From positions 3,055,501-3,119,500 of the forward strand of contig NZ_CP110854.1 in assembly GCF_027594745.1 (NCBI RefSeq): a stretch of DNA of 64,000 nt. Direction: 5' to 3'. Below the pieces are notes generated by a model. The model saw nothing but the letters and a program-made list of their open reading frames with translations. It did no database searches and was not told the origin of the DNA. Position numbers and translations under genes: made by a program. This document shows, piece after piece, positions 27,615 to 35,961 of the stretch. Source of the stretch: Saprospira grandis (lineage in GTDB: Bacteria > Bacteroidota > Bacteroidia > Chitinophagales > Saprospiraceae). Each line of letters starts with the position of its first letter. The first letter of the stretch is position 1.

Positions 27615-28703
27615 CTAACCCCCTAAAGCAAAAACCACAGCCTCCCAAATATGGTCTTCTTCTGTATAGGGAATGCTTTGATTAAACTGGCCTTGGCCGA
27701 TAGCGGAAATGAGGGTAAAACTATGGGTTTTACCTTCATTTTTTTTGTCTTGTCGAAGGAGGGGGAAGAAGCTATTGGGGGGAATTTGGGCCAGGGGAAA
27801 GCTCGGGTAGAGGGGGCGGATAGCGGCCTCAATTTGGTCCAATTCCTTTTGGGGGAGTTGGAGGTATTGGGCCGAGAGGTAAGCTTCGGCTAGGAGGCCA
27901 AGAGCCACCGCTTCTCCGTGCAGGAGGGGTTGAGGGCTGTTCCAGCTTAGGCTTTCGAGGGCGTGGCCGATAGAATGCCCAAAATTCAGTAGTTTTCGGA
28001 GGCCCTTTTCTTGAGGATCTTGGTCCACAATATGGTCCTTAATCTGGATAGAGTGAGCAATAATTTGCTGCCAGCGGTTCATATCTTGCAGAGGGGGCAT
28101 TTCTTGAAGTTGGGGCCAGCTTTGGGCATCGGCAATCAGGCTATGTTTAAGGATTTCGGCCCAGCCGCTGCGGACTTCTTCGGGGGGGAGCGTTTGGATA
28201 AAGGGGGGATAAATCAGGACCATTTTAGGGAATTGAAAAAGGCCGATCCCGTTTTTGAGTCCTTGAAAATCGATGCCTAGTTTGCCGCCCACAGAAGCAT
28301 CTACCTGGGCCAGCAGGCTAGTGGGGATTTGGATAAAATCGAAACCTCTTTTAAAGGTAGCGGCAACAAAGCCGCCCATATCGCCAAGGACGCCACCGCC
28401 CAGATTGATGAGCAGGCTATTTCGCTGGGCCCCTTTTTGAAGCAATTTGGTCCAGAGTGACTGGCAAGTTTGCAGATTTTTATGTTCTTCTCCGGCTGGA
28501 ATTTGGAGCAATTGGGGGGAGTAAGGCGCCAGGGCGGGGGCCAAAATGGGCCAACAATCTCTGGCGGAATTTTCATCGAGCAGGACGAAAATTTGCCCAT
28601 AATTTCCGCCTTCTATCTGCTCCTTAAGTGCTTGAAAATCGGCCTGAGCAAAACGGATAGGGTAGGGGCTGCGCAGGGCAGCGCTTGGATCATTTGGAAA
28701 CAT
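27615..28703 (-). CDS. aroB: 3-dehydroquinate synthase
   Basis: Second step of the shikimate pathway: DAHP to 3-dehydroquinate, using NAD+ and a divalent metal. 362 residues from ATG 28703 (an upstream TTG would add 20 unlikely residues). Motifs: LLDENSARD, PAGEEHKNL, INLGGGVLGDMGGFVAATFK (NAD site), PTSLLAQVDASVGGKLGID, SGWAEILKHSLI (metal Glu), LNFGHSIGHALES and LHGEAVALGLLAEA (metal His). Cytoplasmic. Monocistronic; flanked by repeats upstream and a shared terminator downstream. Confidence 0.94.
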   Translation of the reverse strand: MFPNDPSAALRSPYPIRFAQADFQALKEQIEGGNYGQIFVLLDENSARDCWPILAPALAPYSPQLLQIPAGEEHKNLQTCQSLWTKLLQKGAQRNSLLINLGGGVLGDMGGFVAATFKRGFDFIQIPTSLLAQVDASVGGKLGIDFQGLKNGIGLFQFPKMVLIYPPFIQTLPPEEVRSGWAEILKHSLIADAQSWPQLQEMPPLQDMNRWQQIIAHSIQIKDHIVDQDPQEKGLRKLLNFGHSIGHALESLSWNSPQPLLHGEAVALGLLAEAYLSAQYLQLPQKELDQIEAAIRPLYPSFPLAQIPPNSFFPLLRQDKKNEGKTHSFTLISAIGQGQFNQSIPYTEEDHIWEAVVFALGG

Positions 28704-28746
28704 GACTATTGGGCATTTAGGACCTATATATATTAGAAAAGGATTT

Positions 28747-28888
28747 GGGGCTGCCCCGGCCAAAGGCCGGGTCGGGCCATTGCGCAGCTCGCTATTCGCT
28801 CGGCCCTGCGTCGCCTTTGGCTCCTTGGTCTGCCGCCTTTGGCGGCCCTGCTACAGCCCCTCAGCCTGCGGCGGCTTTGCCGCCTGCT
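28747..28888 (+). repeat. Structured intergenic repeat, copy 9
   Basis: Plus orientation, ends GGCTG/CAGCC, inner pair GCAG/CTGC, first hairpin CCCCGGCCAAAGGCCGGG, third hairpin GCCGCCTTTGGCGGC. A GGCGGCTTTGCCGCC hairpin follows the core to 28888. Confidence 0.87.
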
Positions 28889-28954
28889 AACTGTAAAAAA
28901 CTACAGCAAAGGGGGCTGAAAAAGGGGGCCTAAAAGCAAAGAAGTGGGTAGAGC

Positions 28955-29175
28955 GGCCTAGCGATGTGCAGCAGTGGCCGTCAGGCCAGACCGAGGCAGC
29001 TTTGCTGCCGCAGGGCCGAGCGAAGAGCGAGCTGCGGAACGTAGCGCCGCAAGGCGAAGCCGCAGCGGAGGCCCAAAAAAAGCAGCGAGCTGCGCAACGA
29101 CAACAAGGCCTTTAGGCCGCAGTTCGACGACCAAAGGGAGTAACCGCCGCAAGGCGAAGCCGCAGCGGAGGCCCC
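28955..29175 (-). repeat. Structured intergenic repeat, copy 10, composite with duplicated end
   Basis: Minus orientation. Core 28955-29074 has ends GGCCT/AGGCC and inner pair GCAG/CTGC. The end segment CCGCAAGGCGAAGCCGCAG... occurs twice (about 29045-29075 and 29146-29176), flanking the extra module with ACTCCC and GGCCTTTAGGCC elements also seen in copy 7. The 483-base gap 28704-29186 holds only these repeats and a small CTGTA/TACAG hairpin at about 28891-28906. Confidence 0.85.
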
Positions 29176-29186
29176 AAATAAAAAAC

Positions 29187-29714
29187 TTATTCTGCGGCAT
29201 ATTTTTGGGCCAAGTTGCTACCGGTATAATGGGGGACCCAGCCCTCCATATCGATAAAAATGCGGATAGCTTTGACCGAGGGATTATCTTTACCGGCATC
29301 GAACCAATGTTTGCTATTTGCGGGGACTGAAATGAGGTCGCCGGCTTGGCAAAGCACGTTAAAAACGGGGGAATTGGGCAGGTGGAACCAGAAAAGGCCT
29401 TGGCCTTCCACGAAAAAGCGGACCTCATCTTCGGTATGTGTATGTTCATCGAGGAACTTGGCTCGGATAGCGGGGTAGTTGGGGGTTTCGCTATTGATAT
29501 TGATGACGTCGGCCACCTTATAGCCATTTTGTTTCATATAGGGTTGTAGGACATGCTCGTAGGCGGCGAGGACCTCCTCTTGGCTAGCTTGGAGGGAAAG
29601 GGGTTCTTTGGCCTGCCATTGATCGAAGAGGATACCTTTTTGGGCCAGAAAATCTTGAATTTCCTTAGGATTTTTGGATTGGAAATTCTGCTCGGGAATA
29701 CTGAGAATAGCCAT
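29187..29714 (-). CDS. mtnD: Acireductone dioxygenase
   Basis: Cupin enzyme of the methionine salvage pathway. With Fe2+ it turns acireductone into the keto acid precursor of methionine and formate; with Ni2+ it makes a different product. 175 residues. The metal ligands are clear: His91 and His93 with Glu97 in HTHTEDEVRFFVEG, and His136 in VPANSKHWFDAG. No other methionine salvage gene is in the window. It is the third gene of a fur-DUF4286-mtnD unit (12-base gap upstream), which could tie the Fe enzyme to the iron regulator. Confidence 0.92.
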   Translation of the reverse strand: MAILSIPEQNFQSKNPKEIQDFLAQKGILFDQWQAKEPLSLQASQEEVLAAYEHVLQPYMKQNGYKVADVININSETPNYPAIRAKFLDEHTHTEDEVRFFVEGQGLFWFHLPNSPVFNVLCQAGDLISVPANSKHWFDAGKDNPSVKAIRIFIDMEGWVPHYTGSNLAQKYAAE

Positions 29715-29726
29715 AATGGGTAAAAT

Positions 29727-30029
29727 TTATTGGAGTTCGAGAACGGTACGAAAAGAGAGGCATTTCGTACCATATTTTTGGGCCATTTGGGCCTGGAAAT
29801 CGTTGGAGAACTTGGCTTGAAAACGTTGGAGCAGGCGAAGTTCTGGGCAATGGAGTTGGATAGCGAAGCTAGCGCCCTCTTCATCTCTGGGGAAGAGGAC
29901 CTTAGTAAATTTAAAATCGGTAAAGAGCTGCGTATCCATGATAGCGGGAATATGTTCCTCTTGCATCCAGCTCTTCCATTCTTGGAGGATATCGGCATCC
30001 ACCTTATGTGTAATATTGAGAATAAACAT
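29727..30029 (-). CDS. DUF4286 family protein
   Basis: 100 residues, cytoplasmic, matching the short DUF4286 family: start MFILNITHKVDADILQEWKS, then EEHIPAIMDTQLFTDFKFTK and a C-terminal LLQRFQAKFSNDFQAQMAQKYG ferredoxin-like pattern. The family is often beside DNA-repair or regulator genes in Bacteroidota; its role is unknown. It sits 18 bases after fur and 12 before mtnD, so it is likely in one transcript. Confidence 0.85.
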   Translation of the reverse strand: MFILNITHKVDADILQEWKSWMQEEHIPAIMDTQLFTDFKFTKVLFPRDEEGASFAIQLHCPELRLLQRFQAKFSNDFQAQMAQKYGTKCLSFRTVLELQ

Positions 30030-30047
30030 AACTAAACTATTCTTGTT

Positions 30048-30467
30048 TTAATCTTGGCAATTGGGACATTGCCCGATGAGTAAAATTTGTTGTTCTTGGG
30101 CGGTAAACCCTTGGGGGAGTTCGATATTGGGGATGGGATTATGATTGAGGCAGAACGTGCGTTCGCATTTTGTGCAGCGAAAGTGCAGGTGATCATCGCT
30201 ATGCTTATGATTTTGGCAATTGCTATCTTGGCAGAGGGCATATTGGATACTCTCTTGTTCGCTAGCGATGCGATGGATCAGGCCATTTTGTTCAAAGGTT
30301 TTGAGATTTCGGTAGAGCGTCACTCGGTCGAATTGGCCATTGAGGGCTTTTTCTATTTGGGCGTGCGAGAGGGCATAATCTTTTTGGATAAAGACCTGCA
30401 GGATGGCTCTACGGATGGGTGTATTTCTAATTTTGTGTTTCCTCAGCAGTTGTATTGGGGTGGACAT
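30048..30467 (-). CDS. Fur-family metal-dependent repressor
   Basis: 139 residues. The winged-helix N-terminal half has FDRVTLYRNLKTFEQNGLIH, the Fur-family recognition region. The C-terminal dimer domain has two CxxC pairs (Cys98/Cys101 and Cys134/Cys137) for structural zinc, and His93/His95 in HLHFRC with His87/His89 as likely metal ligands. The fold alone does not tell Fur, Zur or PerR apart. The dyad in front of it (ATTTAGA/TCTAAAT) is AT-rich, unlike the Zur-like box at 13 kb, and half of it recurs at the heme operon, which favours an iron regulator. Confidence 0.85.
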   Translation of the reverse strand: MSTPIQLLRKHKIRNTPIRRAILQVFIQKDYALSHAQIEKALNGQFDRVTLYRNLKTFEQNGLIHRIASEQESIQYALCQDSNCQNHKHSDDHLHFRCTKCERTFCLNHNPIPNIELPQGFTAQEQQILLIGQCPNCQD

Positions 30468-30477
30468 ATATAAAGTA

Positions 30478-30496
30478 ATTTAGACTACTTCTAAAT
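30478..30496. promoter_or_regulatory. Fur-type dyad upstream of the fur gene
   Basis: ATTTAGA-CTACT-TCTAAAT, perfect seven-base arms, 11 bases upstream of the fur start. The position suggests autoregulation. TCTAAATAA recurs twice around the heme operon promoter. Confidence 0.65.
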
Positions 30497-30552
30497 AAAA
30501 ATAGAGGTTAATAAAAGCTAAAAAGGGGGCTATAGAATGTAAGAGTAAATTA

Positions 30553-30652
30553 TATATTTGCGCAAAGTCGGTCAGAGGTCTATAAAACTGTGACTAATGC
30601 TACAAAACAAAGGCGTTAAATTTTTTTGGACGCCTTAGATTTGGTAGTTTTG
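30553..30652 (+). promoter_or_regulatory. Promoter region of the nqr operon
   Basis: Three TAnnTTTG matches: TATATTTG (30553-30560), TAGATTTG (30636-30643) and TAGTTTTG (30645-30652). TTTG at 30625-30628 is 16 bases before the last. A perfect inverted repeat AAGGCGT/ACGCCTT (30610-30616 and 30630-30636) overlaps it and may be an operator. The leader to nqrA is about 105 bases. Confidence 0.5.
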
Positions 30653-30761
30653 CGCAGCTTTGGCGGGGCTTCTGTCTATTGCAAAGTTAGAAAAGCTAGC
30701 ATTTATAATGAGGGCTTGATACACAATTTTTATTGAATTGAAATAAAATTTTGAGAATTAG

Positions 30762-32405
30762 ATGACCTGGGGAATTATCATTGCGATAGTGTTGGTGTTA
30801 TTCATCTTTACACTATTGACGCTAGGAGACGGGCTGTTGAAGGTAACGGCAAGTCAGGCTGGGGAAGACACCAGCGGCTACTCTGTATTGCCCTCCAGCT
30901 TGCAAGAGTTATTGGGGTTGGGCAAGAAAAAGGGGGAGTATGTACCGGACGATGCGCCTGTAAAGCGCCTCAAACGTGGATTCGATGTCAACTTGGCTGG
31001 AGGACCTTCTTTGGGCCAGACGGGCATTCGGGAAGTACGTTCGGCTACTTATGCGCTAAAGCCTAAGGATTTCATTGGCATGTCGCCAATTCCTAAGGTG
31101 ATGCCAGAATTGGGGGCTACTGTTAAGGCAGGGGAGCCCTTGTTTTATGACAAGAAGCATCCTGAGATCATTTATGCTGCGCCAGTGAGTGGAGAATTCA
31201 TTGAGTTGCGTCGTGGGGAGAAGCGTTCTATCAACGAGTTGGTTATTTTGGCTGACCAGGGAGAGATGCAGTACCACAAGCATGAGGATGTACCTAATTT
31301 GGAGACGGCTAGTCGTGCAGACTTGGTTGATTTCTTGACGGCGAGTGGGGCATGGCCTTTCTTGCGTCAGCGTCCTTTTGACATTGTTGCAGATCCTAGC
31401 ATGACGCCCAAGTCTATTTTTGTATCTACATTTGACACGGCACCCTGGGCTACAGATGCGAATTTGTCTGTAGCGGGTAAGGAAGCTGCTTTTCGCAAGG
31501 GGCTAGAGGCTTTGGCGATGCTTTCAGGTACTAAGGTACATTTGGGAGTAAACGGCATGGCTCAGCAGCGTCCGTCTGATGCTTTCTTGAAAGCGGATGA
31601 GGTAGAAGGTGTAGAGATTCATTATTTCCAGGGTCAGCACCCTGCGGGTAATGTAGGGGTACACATTCACCATGTAGACCCTGTTCTTCCCAATGGTCAG
31701 GTTGTATGGCATACCGATGTGCATGGCGTACTATTGATTGGTCAGTTGTTGTTGGAGGGTATTTTTGATACCTCTAAAGTAATTGCTGTAGCGGGTGCTG
31801 AATTGCCCGGTGAAGAGGGTTATTATGCTCGTGTTCATCAGGGGATACAGATTGCTGCGCTATTGGAAGGCATGGCCGATGATATGACTACAGAAAAAGC
31901 ATATGTACGTAATGCTGAGGGGCAGAAAGAGGAGAAAATGGTAGAGGTGCGTAGCATCCGCATTGTCTCTGGCGATCTTTTGTCTGGTAAGCAGGTGGAG
32001 CGAGAAAGCTTTTTGGGCTTTTACGACGACCAACTATCTGTAGTGAAAGAAGGTAATTATTATGAGTTGTTTGGTTGGTTGGTTCCTCAGACGGGGCACC
32101 CCACACGTTCGCGGACATTCCCTGGTGGGTTTTTCCCCGGCACTCATTATGTTCCTGATACAAACACCAATGGAGAGAAGCGTGCCTTTGTAATGACAGG
32201 GGAATATGAGAGCGTTTTGCCCATGAATATTTATCCTCAGCATGTAATGCGTGCCATTTTGGCCAAGGACTTTGAGAAAATGGAAGGTCTTGGTTTGTTG
32301 GAGCTAGGCGAGGAGGATATTGCTCTTTGTGAGTACGTATGTACTTCTAAGCAACCTTTGCAAGCAATTTTAAGAGAAGGCCTAGACGAGCTACGTGCTC
32401 AATAG
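30762..32405 (+). CDS. nqrA: Na+-translocating NADH:quinone reductase subunit A, with N-terminal membrane extension
   Basis: Quinone-binding-side subunit of the respiratory Na+ pump. 547 residues, about 100 more than the usual 445-450. The normal start (RLKRGFDVNLAGGPSLG) comes only at about residue 69; before it lie a hydrophobic helix (about 3-22), a Leu/Gly stretch and a charged linker. The rest is typical: PKVMPELGATVKAGEPLFYD, SGEFIELRRGEKR, HPAGNVGVHIHHVDPV, SGDLLSGKQV and the C-terminal CEYVCTSKQPLQAILREGLD with its paired Cys. It heads the operon nqrABCDEF. Leucine codons are mostly TTG here, unlike the later subunits. Confidence 0.92.
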   Translation: MTWGIIIAIVLVLFIFTLLTLGDGLLKVTASQAGEDTSGYSVLPSSLQELLGLGKKKGEYVPDDAPVKRLKRGFDVNLAGGPSLGQTGIREVRSATYALKPKDFIGMSPIPKVMPELGATVKAGEPLFYDKKHPEIIYAAPVSGEFIELRRGEKRSINELVILADQGEMQYHKHEDVPNLETASRADLVDFLTASGAWPFLRQRPFDIVADPSMTPKSIFVSTFDTAPWATDANLSVAGKEAAFRKGLEALAMLSGTKVHLGVNGMAQQRPSDAFLKADEVEGVEIHYFQGQHPAGNVGVHIHHVDPVLPNGQVVWHTDVHGVLLIGQLLLEGIFDTSKVIAVAGAELPGEEGYYARVHQGIQIAALLEGMADDMTTEKAYVRNAEGQKEEKMVEVRSIRIVSGDLLSGKQVERESFLGFYDDQLSVVKEGNYYELFGWLVPQTGHPTRSRTFPGGFFPGTHYVPDTNTNGEKRAFVMTGEYESVLPMNIYPQHVMRAILAKDFEKMEGLGLLELGEEDIALCEYVCTSKQPLQAILREGLDELRAQ

Positions 32406-32457
32406 GGTTTGATTATAAAACGTTGGATTCAGCCACCTAAATAAGAACTAATTTGTT

Positions 32458-33759
32458 ATGGCATTAATAGACTTCTGGAAACGGATTGAGCCTAGCAAGG
32501 AGAATCAGTTTCTTCATGCTACTTATGATGCCTTTTTTACCTTTATGTTCAAGCCAAACTTGACGACCAAGGGAAAAGGGGTGCACATTCGTGATGCTAT
32601 GGATTTGAAGCGCACTATGTTTCATGTAGTGATTGCTTTACAACTCTGCCTATTGGTAGGAACTTTTAATATTGGCCATCAGCACTTTGTTGCTCTTGGT
32701 ATTCACACAGGTTTTATTGAAGCTTTTCACCTCAAGCTCGTTTTTGGCTTGGTGCAATTGCTTCCTATTGTTATTGTTGCTAATGTTGTAGGACTCGGAA
32801 TCGAGTTTTACTTTGCTGCTCGAAGAGGCCATGCTGTAGAAGAGGGCTTCTTGGTATCGGGTATGCTTATTCCTTTAATCATGCCCCCCGATATTCCTTT
32901 GTGGATGTTGGCTTTGGCTGTAGCTTTTGCTGTAGTGATTGGTAAAGAAGCCTTTGGTGGAACGGGTATGAACGTATTGAATGTAGCGCTTTTGGCTCGT
33001 GTATTTATCTTCTTTGCTTATCCTACAGAAATCTCAGGGGACGGTCCTTGGGTTGCTGCTTGGGCTTTGGCTGAAGATGGAGCGACTAAAGTAGCCGATT
33101 ACTACTGGGCTCATACTATGTTCAATCCTCTTTTTGAAGCTGCCGGATGGAGCACCTTTGTGCAAGGAACTCCCTTTGTAGCGGGCTATTCTGGAGCTAC
33201 ACCTTTGGCCCTTGGTGCCGCACAAGGTTGGGCGCAGGTAGATGCAGCTACTGGTGAAGTAACTGGTGGTATCCTTTCTCAATATTCTGCTTTGCAGATG
33301 TGGATGGGCGGTATCCCCGGCTGTATTGGTGAAACCTCTAAGCCTGCAATTATCTTTGGGGCCATCTTCTTGTTGATTACTAGAGTAGCAAGCTGGAGAG
33401 TGATGCTTTCTTTTGTTATTGGTACAGCCCTTACCGGGATGATCTTTAACGCTTGGGATGCTACCGTATTTATGAATATACCTTGGTATCAGCACTTCGG
33501 TATGGGCGGTTTGCTCTTTGCTATGGCATTTATGGCTACTGACCCCGTTACGGCTGCTCAAACCAACCGTGGTAAAATTATCTATGGCTTCTTGATCGGC
33601 TTCTTTGGTATGGTCATCCGCGTGATGAACCCCGCCTATGCTGAGGGATGGATGCTTGCGATTCTACTCATGAACGTTTTTGCTCCATTGGTAGACCACT
33701 ACGTACTCGAAGGAAATATTAGTAAACGATTGAAACGCGCGAAGGAATATGCAAAGTAA
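32458..33759 (+). CDS. nqrB: Na+-NQR subunit B
   Basis: Membrane subunit of 433 residues with about ten helices; it carries a covalent FMN and riboflavin and is part of the sodium channel. The FMN threonine motif SGAT is present near residue 245 (YSGATPLALG). Other family segments: PLIMPPDIPLWMLALAVAFAVVIGKEAFGGTGMN (split here as PPDIPLWML and KEAFGGTGMNVLN), GGIPGCIGETSK and FMATDPVTAAQTNRGK. It starts 52 bases after nqrA and overlaps nqrC by 11 bases. Confidence 0.95.
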   Translation: MALIDFWKRIEPSKENQFLHATYDAFFTFMFKPNLTTKGKGVHIRDAMDLKRTMFHVVIALQLCLLVGTFNIGHQHFVALGIHTGFIEAFHLKLVFGLVQLLPIVIVANVVGLGIEFYFAARRGHAVEEGFLVSGMLIPLIMPPDIPLWMLALAVAFAVVIGKEAFGGTGMNVLNVALLARVFIFFAYPTEISGDGPWVAAWALAEDGATKVADYYWAHTMFNPLFEAAGWSTFVQGTPFVAGYSGATPLALGAAQGWAQVDAATGEVTGGILSQYSALQMWMGGIPGCIGETSKPAIIFGAIFLLITRVASWRVMLSFVIGTALTGMIFNAWDATVFMNIPWYQHFGMGGLLFAMAFMATDPVTAAQTNRGKIIYGFLIGFFGMVIRVMNPAYAEGWMLAILLMNVFAPLVDHYVLEGNISKRLKRAKEYAK

Positions 33760-34558
33760 TACTCAAATCTATTTGTATGTGCTCAAGCTAACTGGAGTTA
33801 TTGCCATTGTGCTTTCGCTCTTGTTCAATAGTTTGAACCCTATGTTCTTGAAGAACAAAGAAACCGCTAAGAAAAAAGCAATTCTTAGCTGTATCCCTGG
33901 CCAAGATATGTCTGCCGATGTGCAGTCTGTCTTTGACCAAAAAGTGAAGATTTCTATCTTGGATGCCAATGGCAATATTCTCTTCGCTCAAGAGAAGTCG
34001 GCCGCAGAATCTGAAACAGAAATTAAAGCCGCTCTCGATAAACTCAATGAACGTGGCCAAGGCGTAAAGTATAGCAAACTCGCCGATATTGACCTCGCTT
34101 CAGAAGAGAAGTTCGCCGCTGAAAATCGCGTCTATCCTATCTATAAATATGAAGGAGACGAAGGCAAAAACTACTTTGTACTTGCTGTTCGTGGAAACGG
34201 ACTCTGGGACAAAATCTGGGGCTATGTCGCTCTAGAGTATGCCGACAAATGGCAGGTGGCCGGTGTAAACTTTGACCACAAAGGAGAAACGCCCGGTCTT
34301 GGTGCCGAAATTAAAGATAATGCCGACTTCAAAGCTCAATTTGAAAATAAGCAGATCTTTAACGAAGCGGGCGATTATGTGTCTGTACAAGTGCTAAAGA
34401 AAAATATCAAACATCCCGAATATCAAGTAAAGGCCATCTCTGGCGCTACAGTTACTTGTGATAGTGTGTCTGAAATGATGCAGCGCGGTATCGGCAATTA
34501 TTTGCCCTACATTAAAGGCCTTCAATCTGCCGATAATAAAGCAATCGGACAGCGCTAA
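33749..34558 (+). CDS. nqrC: Na+-NQR subunit C
   Basis: Periplasmic-facing subunit with one N-terminal anchor helix (about 8-26) and a covalent FMN. 269 residues. The FMN-binding SGAT lies near residue 231 in AISGATVTCDSVSEMMQ. GNGLWDKIWGYVALE and GETPGLGAEIKD are family hallmarks. The ATG at 33749 overlaps the end of nqrB, which points to coupled translation. Confidence 0.95.
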   Translation: MQSNTQIYLYVLKLTGVIAIVLSLLFNSLNPMFLKNKETAKKKAILSCIPGQDMSADVQSVFDQKVKISILDANGNILFAQEKSAAESETEIKAALDKLNERGQGVKYSKLADIDLASEEKFAAENRVYPIYKYEGDEGKNYFVLAVRGNGLWDKIWGYVALEYADKWQVAGVNFDHKGETPGLGAEIKDNADFKAQFENKQIFNEAGDYVSVQVLKKNIKHPEYQVKAISGATVTCDSVSEMMQRGIGNYLPYIKGLQSADNKAIGQR

Positions 34559-34606
34559 GCCGCTCCCGCATTGCATTTGATCTCATTTGTTTAAATTTTT
34601 AGCATT

Positions 34607-35272
34607 ATGGCTCAAGATACACAACAGCTAGCCGAGGCGGAGAAGAAAGAACCCGCCTTTGGCTTCGGTAAAGAGGAACGTCAATTACTGACGGACCCCC
34701 TTAACGATAATAACCCCATTACCGTACAGGTTTTGGGCATCTGCTCGGCCCTAGCGGTTACCTCTCAGGTTTATCCTTCGCTAATTATGGCTGTAGCTCT
34801 CATTTTTGTTACTTCTTTCTCTAACCTGATTATCTCGATGCTCCGCAATAGCATCCCCGGCTCAATCCGTATGATTGTCCAACTTCTCGTTATTGCAGGC
34901 CTCGTTCAGGTAGTAGAAATCGTTCTCGGTGCTTTTGCTTATAGCGCCTACGAAAGCTTGGCCGTATTTATCGGTCTTATTATTACTAACTGTATCGTAA
35001 TGGGACGCCTAGAGGCTTTCGCTATGGCCAACAAGCCTTGGCGCTCTTTCCTCGATGGTCTCGGTAACGGTATTGGCTATGGTGTCGTCCTCGTCGCTAT
35101 GGCTATTGTACGTGAACTCTTTGGAAAAGGAAGTTTTATGGGCTGGAAAGTTATGCCCGATGCCTATATCGCCAATAACCTAATGGTGCTACCCGCGGCT
35201 TCTCTTTTCATTATCGGCATCTTTATTTGGATTCAGCGTAGCTTGAACCCCAAACTTGTCGATGTATCTTAG
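34607..35272 (+). CDS. nqrD: Na+-NQR subunit D
   Basis: Membrane subunit of 221 residues with about six helices; pairs with NqrE around an iron centre within the membrane. Segments LTDPLNDNNPITVQVLGICSALAVT (in parts), RNSIPGSIRMIVQ, LIITNCIVMGRLEAFA and DGLGNGIGYG are typical. The Cys in GLIITNCIVMGR is a conserved iron ligand position. Forty-eight bases follow nqrC. An N-terminal charged tail of about 20 residues precedes the fold. Confidence 0.94.
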   Translation: MAQDTQQLAEAEKKEPAFGFGKEERQLLTDPLNDNNPITVQVLGICSALAVTSQVYPSLIMAVALIFVTSFSNLIISMLRNSIPGSIRMIVQLLVIAGLVQVVEIVLGAFAYSAYESLAVFIGLIITNCIVMGRLEAFAMANKPWRSFLDGLGNGIGYGVVLVAMAIVRELFGKGSFMGWKVMPDAYIANNLMVLPAASLFIIGIFIWIQRSLNPKLVDVS

Positions 35273-35315
35273 ATCTGAACCTCTTTTTCCAAACGCTAAT
35301 TAATATTCAACTATC

Positions 35316-35921
35316 ATGGATGCGTTGAACGTATTTATCAAAGCGGCCTTTATCGATAACATGATCCTAGCCTATTTCCTAGGAATGTGCTCTTATCTAG
35401 CCGTATCGAAAACTGTAAAAACAGCCTTCGGTCTCGGCCTCGCCGTTATCTTTGTTCTCGGTATTACCGTGCCTATCAACTGGCTACTCAATACATATAT
35501 TCTCCAAGATGGAGCTATCGTAGAAGGCGTAAGCCTCGTATTTTTGCGCCTGATCCTCTTTATCGCTGTTATCGCCTCTATGGTGCAGCTGGTAGAAATG
35601 ATTATCGAGAAGGTCTCGCCCTCTCTCTATAACTCCCTGGGGATCTTCCTGCCGCTCATTACCGTAAACTGCTCGATCCTCGGTGGATCTCTCTTTATGG
35701 TATCTAGAGAGTATGAGTTTGGTACTTCTGTATCTTTTGGCCTCGGTGCCGGACTTGGGTTCTTCCTCGCTATTGTCGCTATCGCCGCAATCCGAGAAAA
35801 ACTCAAAACCGCCGCTATTCCCCCCGCTCTCCGCGGCCTGGGTATGGCCTTTATCCTTACAGGCCTAATGGGCCTTGCCTTTATGAGCCTCATGGGTATC
35901 GATCCTGCGGCTTTTAACTAA
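35316..35921 (+). CDS. nqrE: Na+-NQR subunit E
   Basis: Membrane subunit of 201 residues, six helices, homologous to NqrD in inverted topology. Conserved FIDNMILAYFLGMCSYLAVSK (in parts), LFIAVIASMVQLVEM, GIFLPLITVNCSILGGSLFM with its iron-ligand Cys, and AAIREKLKTAAIPPALRG. Of its 31 Leu codons I count 16 CTC and only 2 TTG, a clear contrast to nqrA. Confidence 0.95.
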   Translation: MDALNVFIKAAFIDNMILAYFLGMCSYLAVSKTVKTAFGLGLAVIFVLGITVPINWLLNTYILQDGAIVEGVSLVFLRLILFIAVIASMVQLVEMIIEKVSPSLYNSLGIFLPLITVNCSILGGSLFMVSREYEFGTSVSFGLGAGLGFFLAIVAIAAIREKLKTAAIPPALRGLGMAFILTGLMGLAFMSLMGIDPAAFN

Positions 35922-35961
35922 TCAAAGCGATTTTCGTCTGAATTAAAAAATAGCTGACCTC

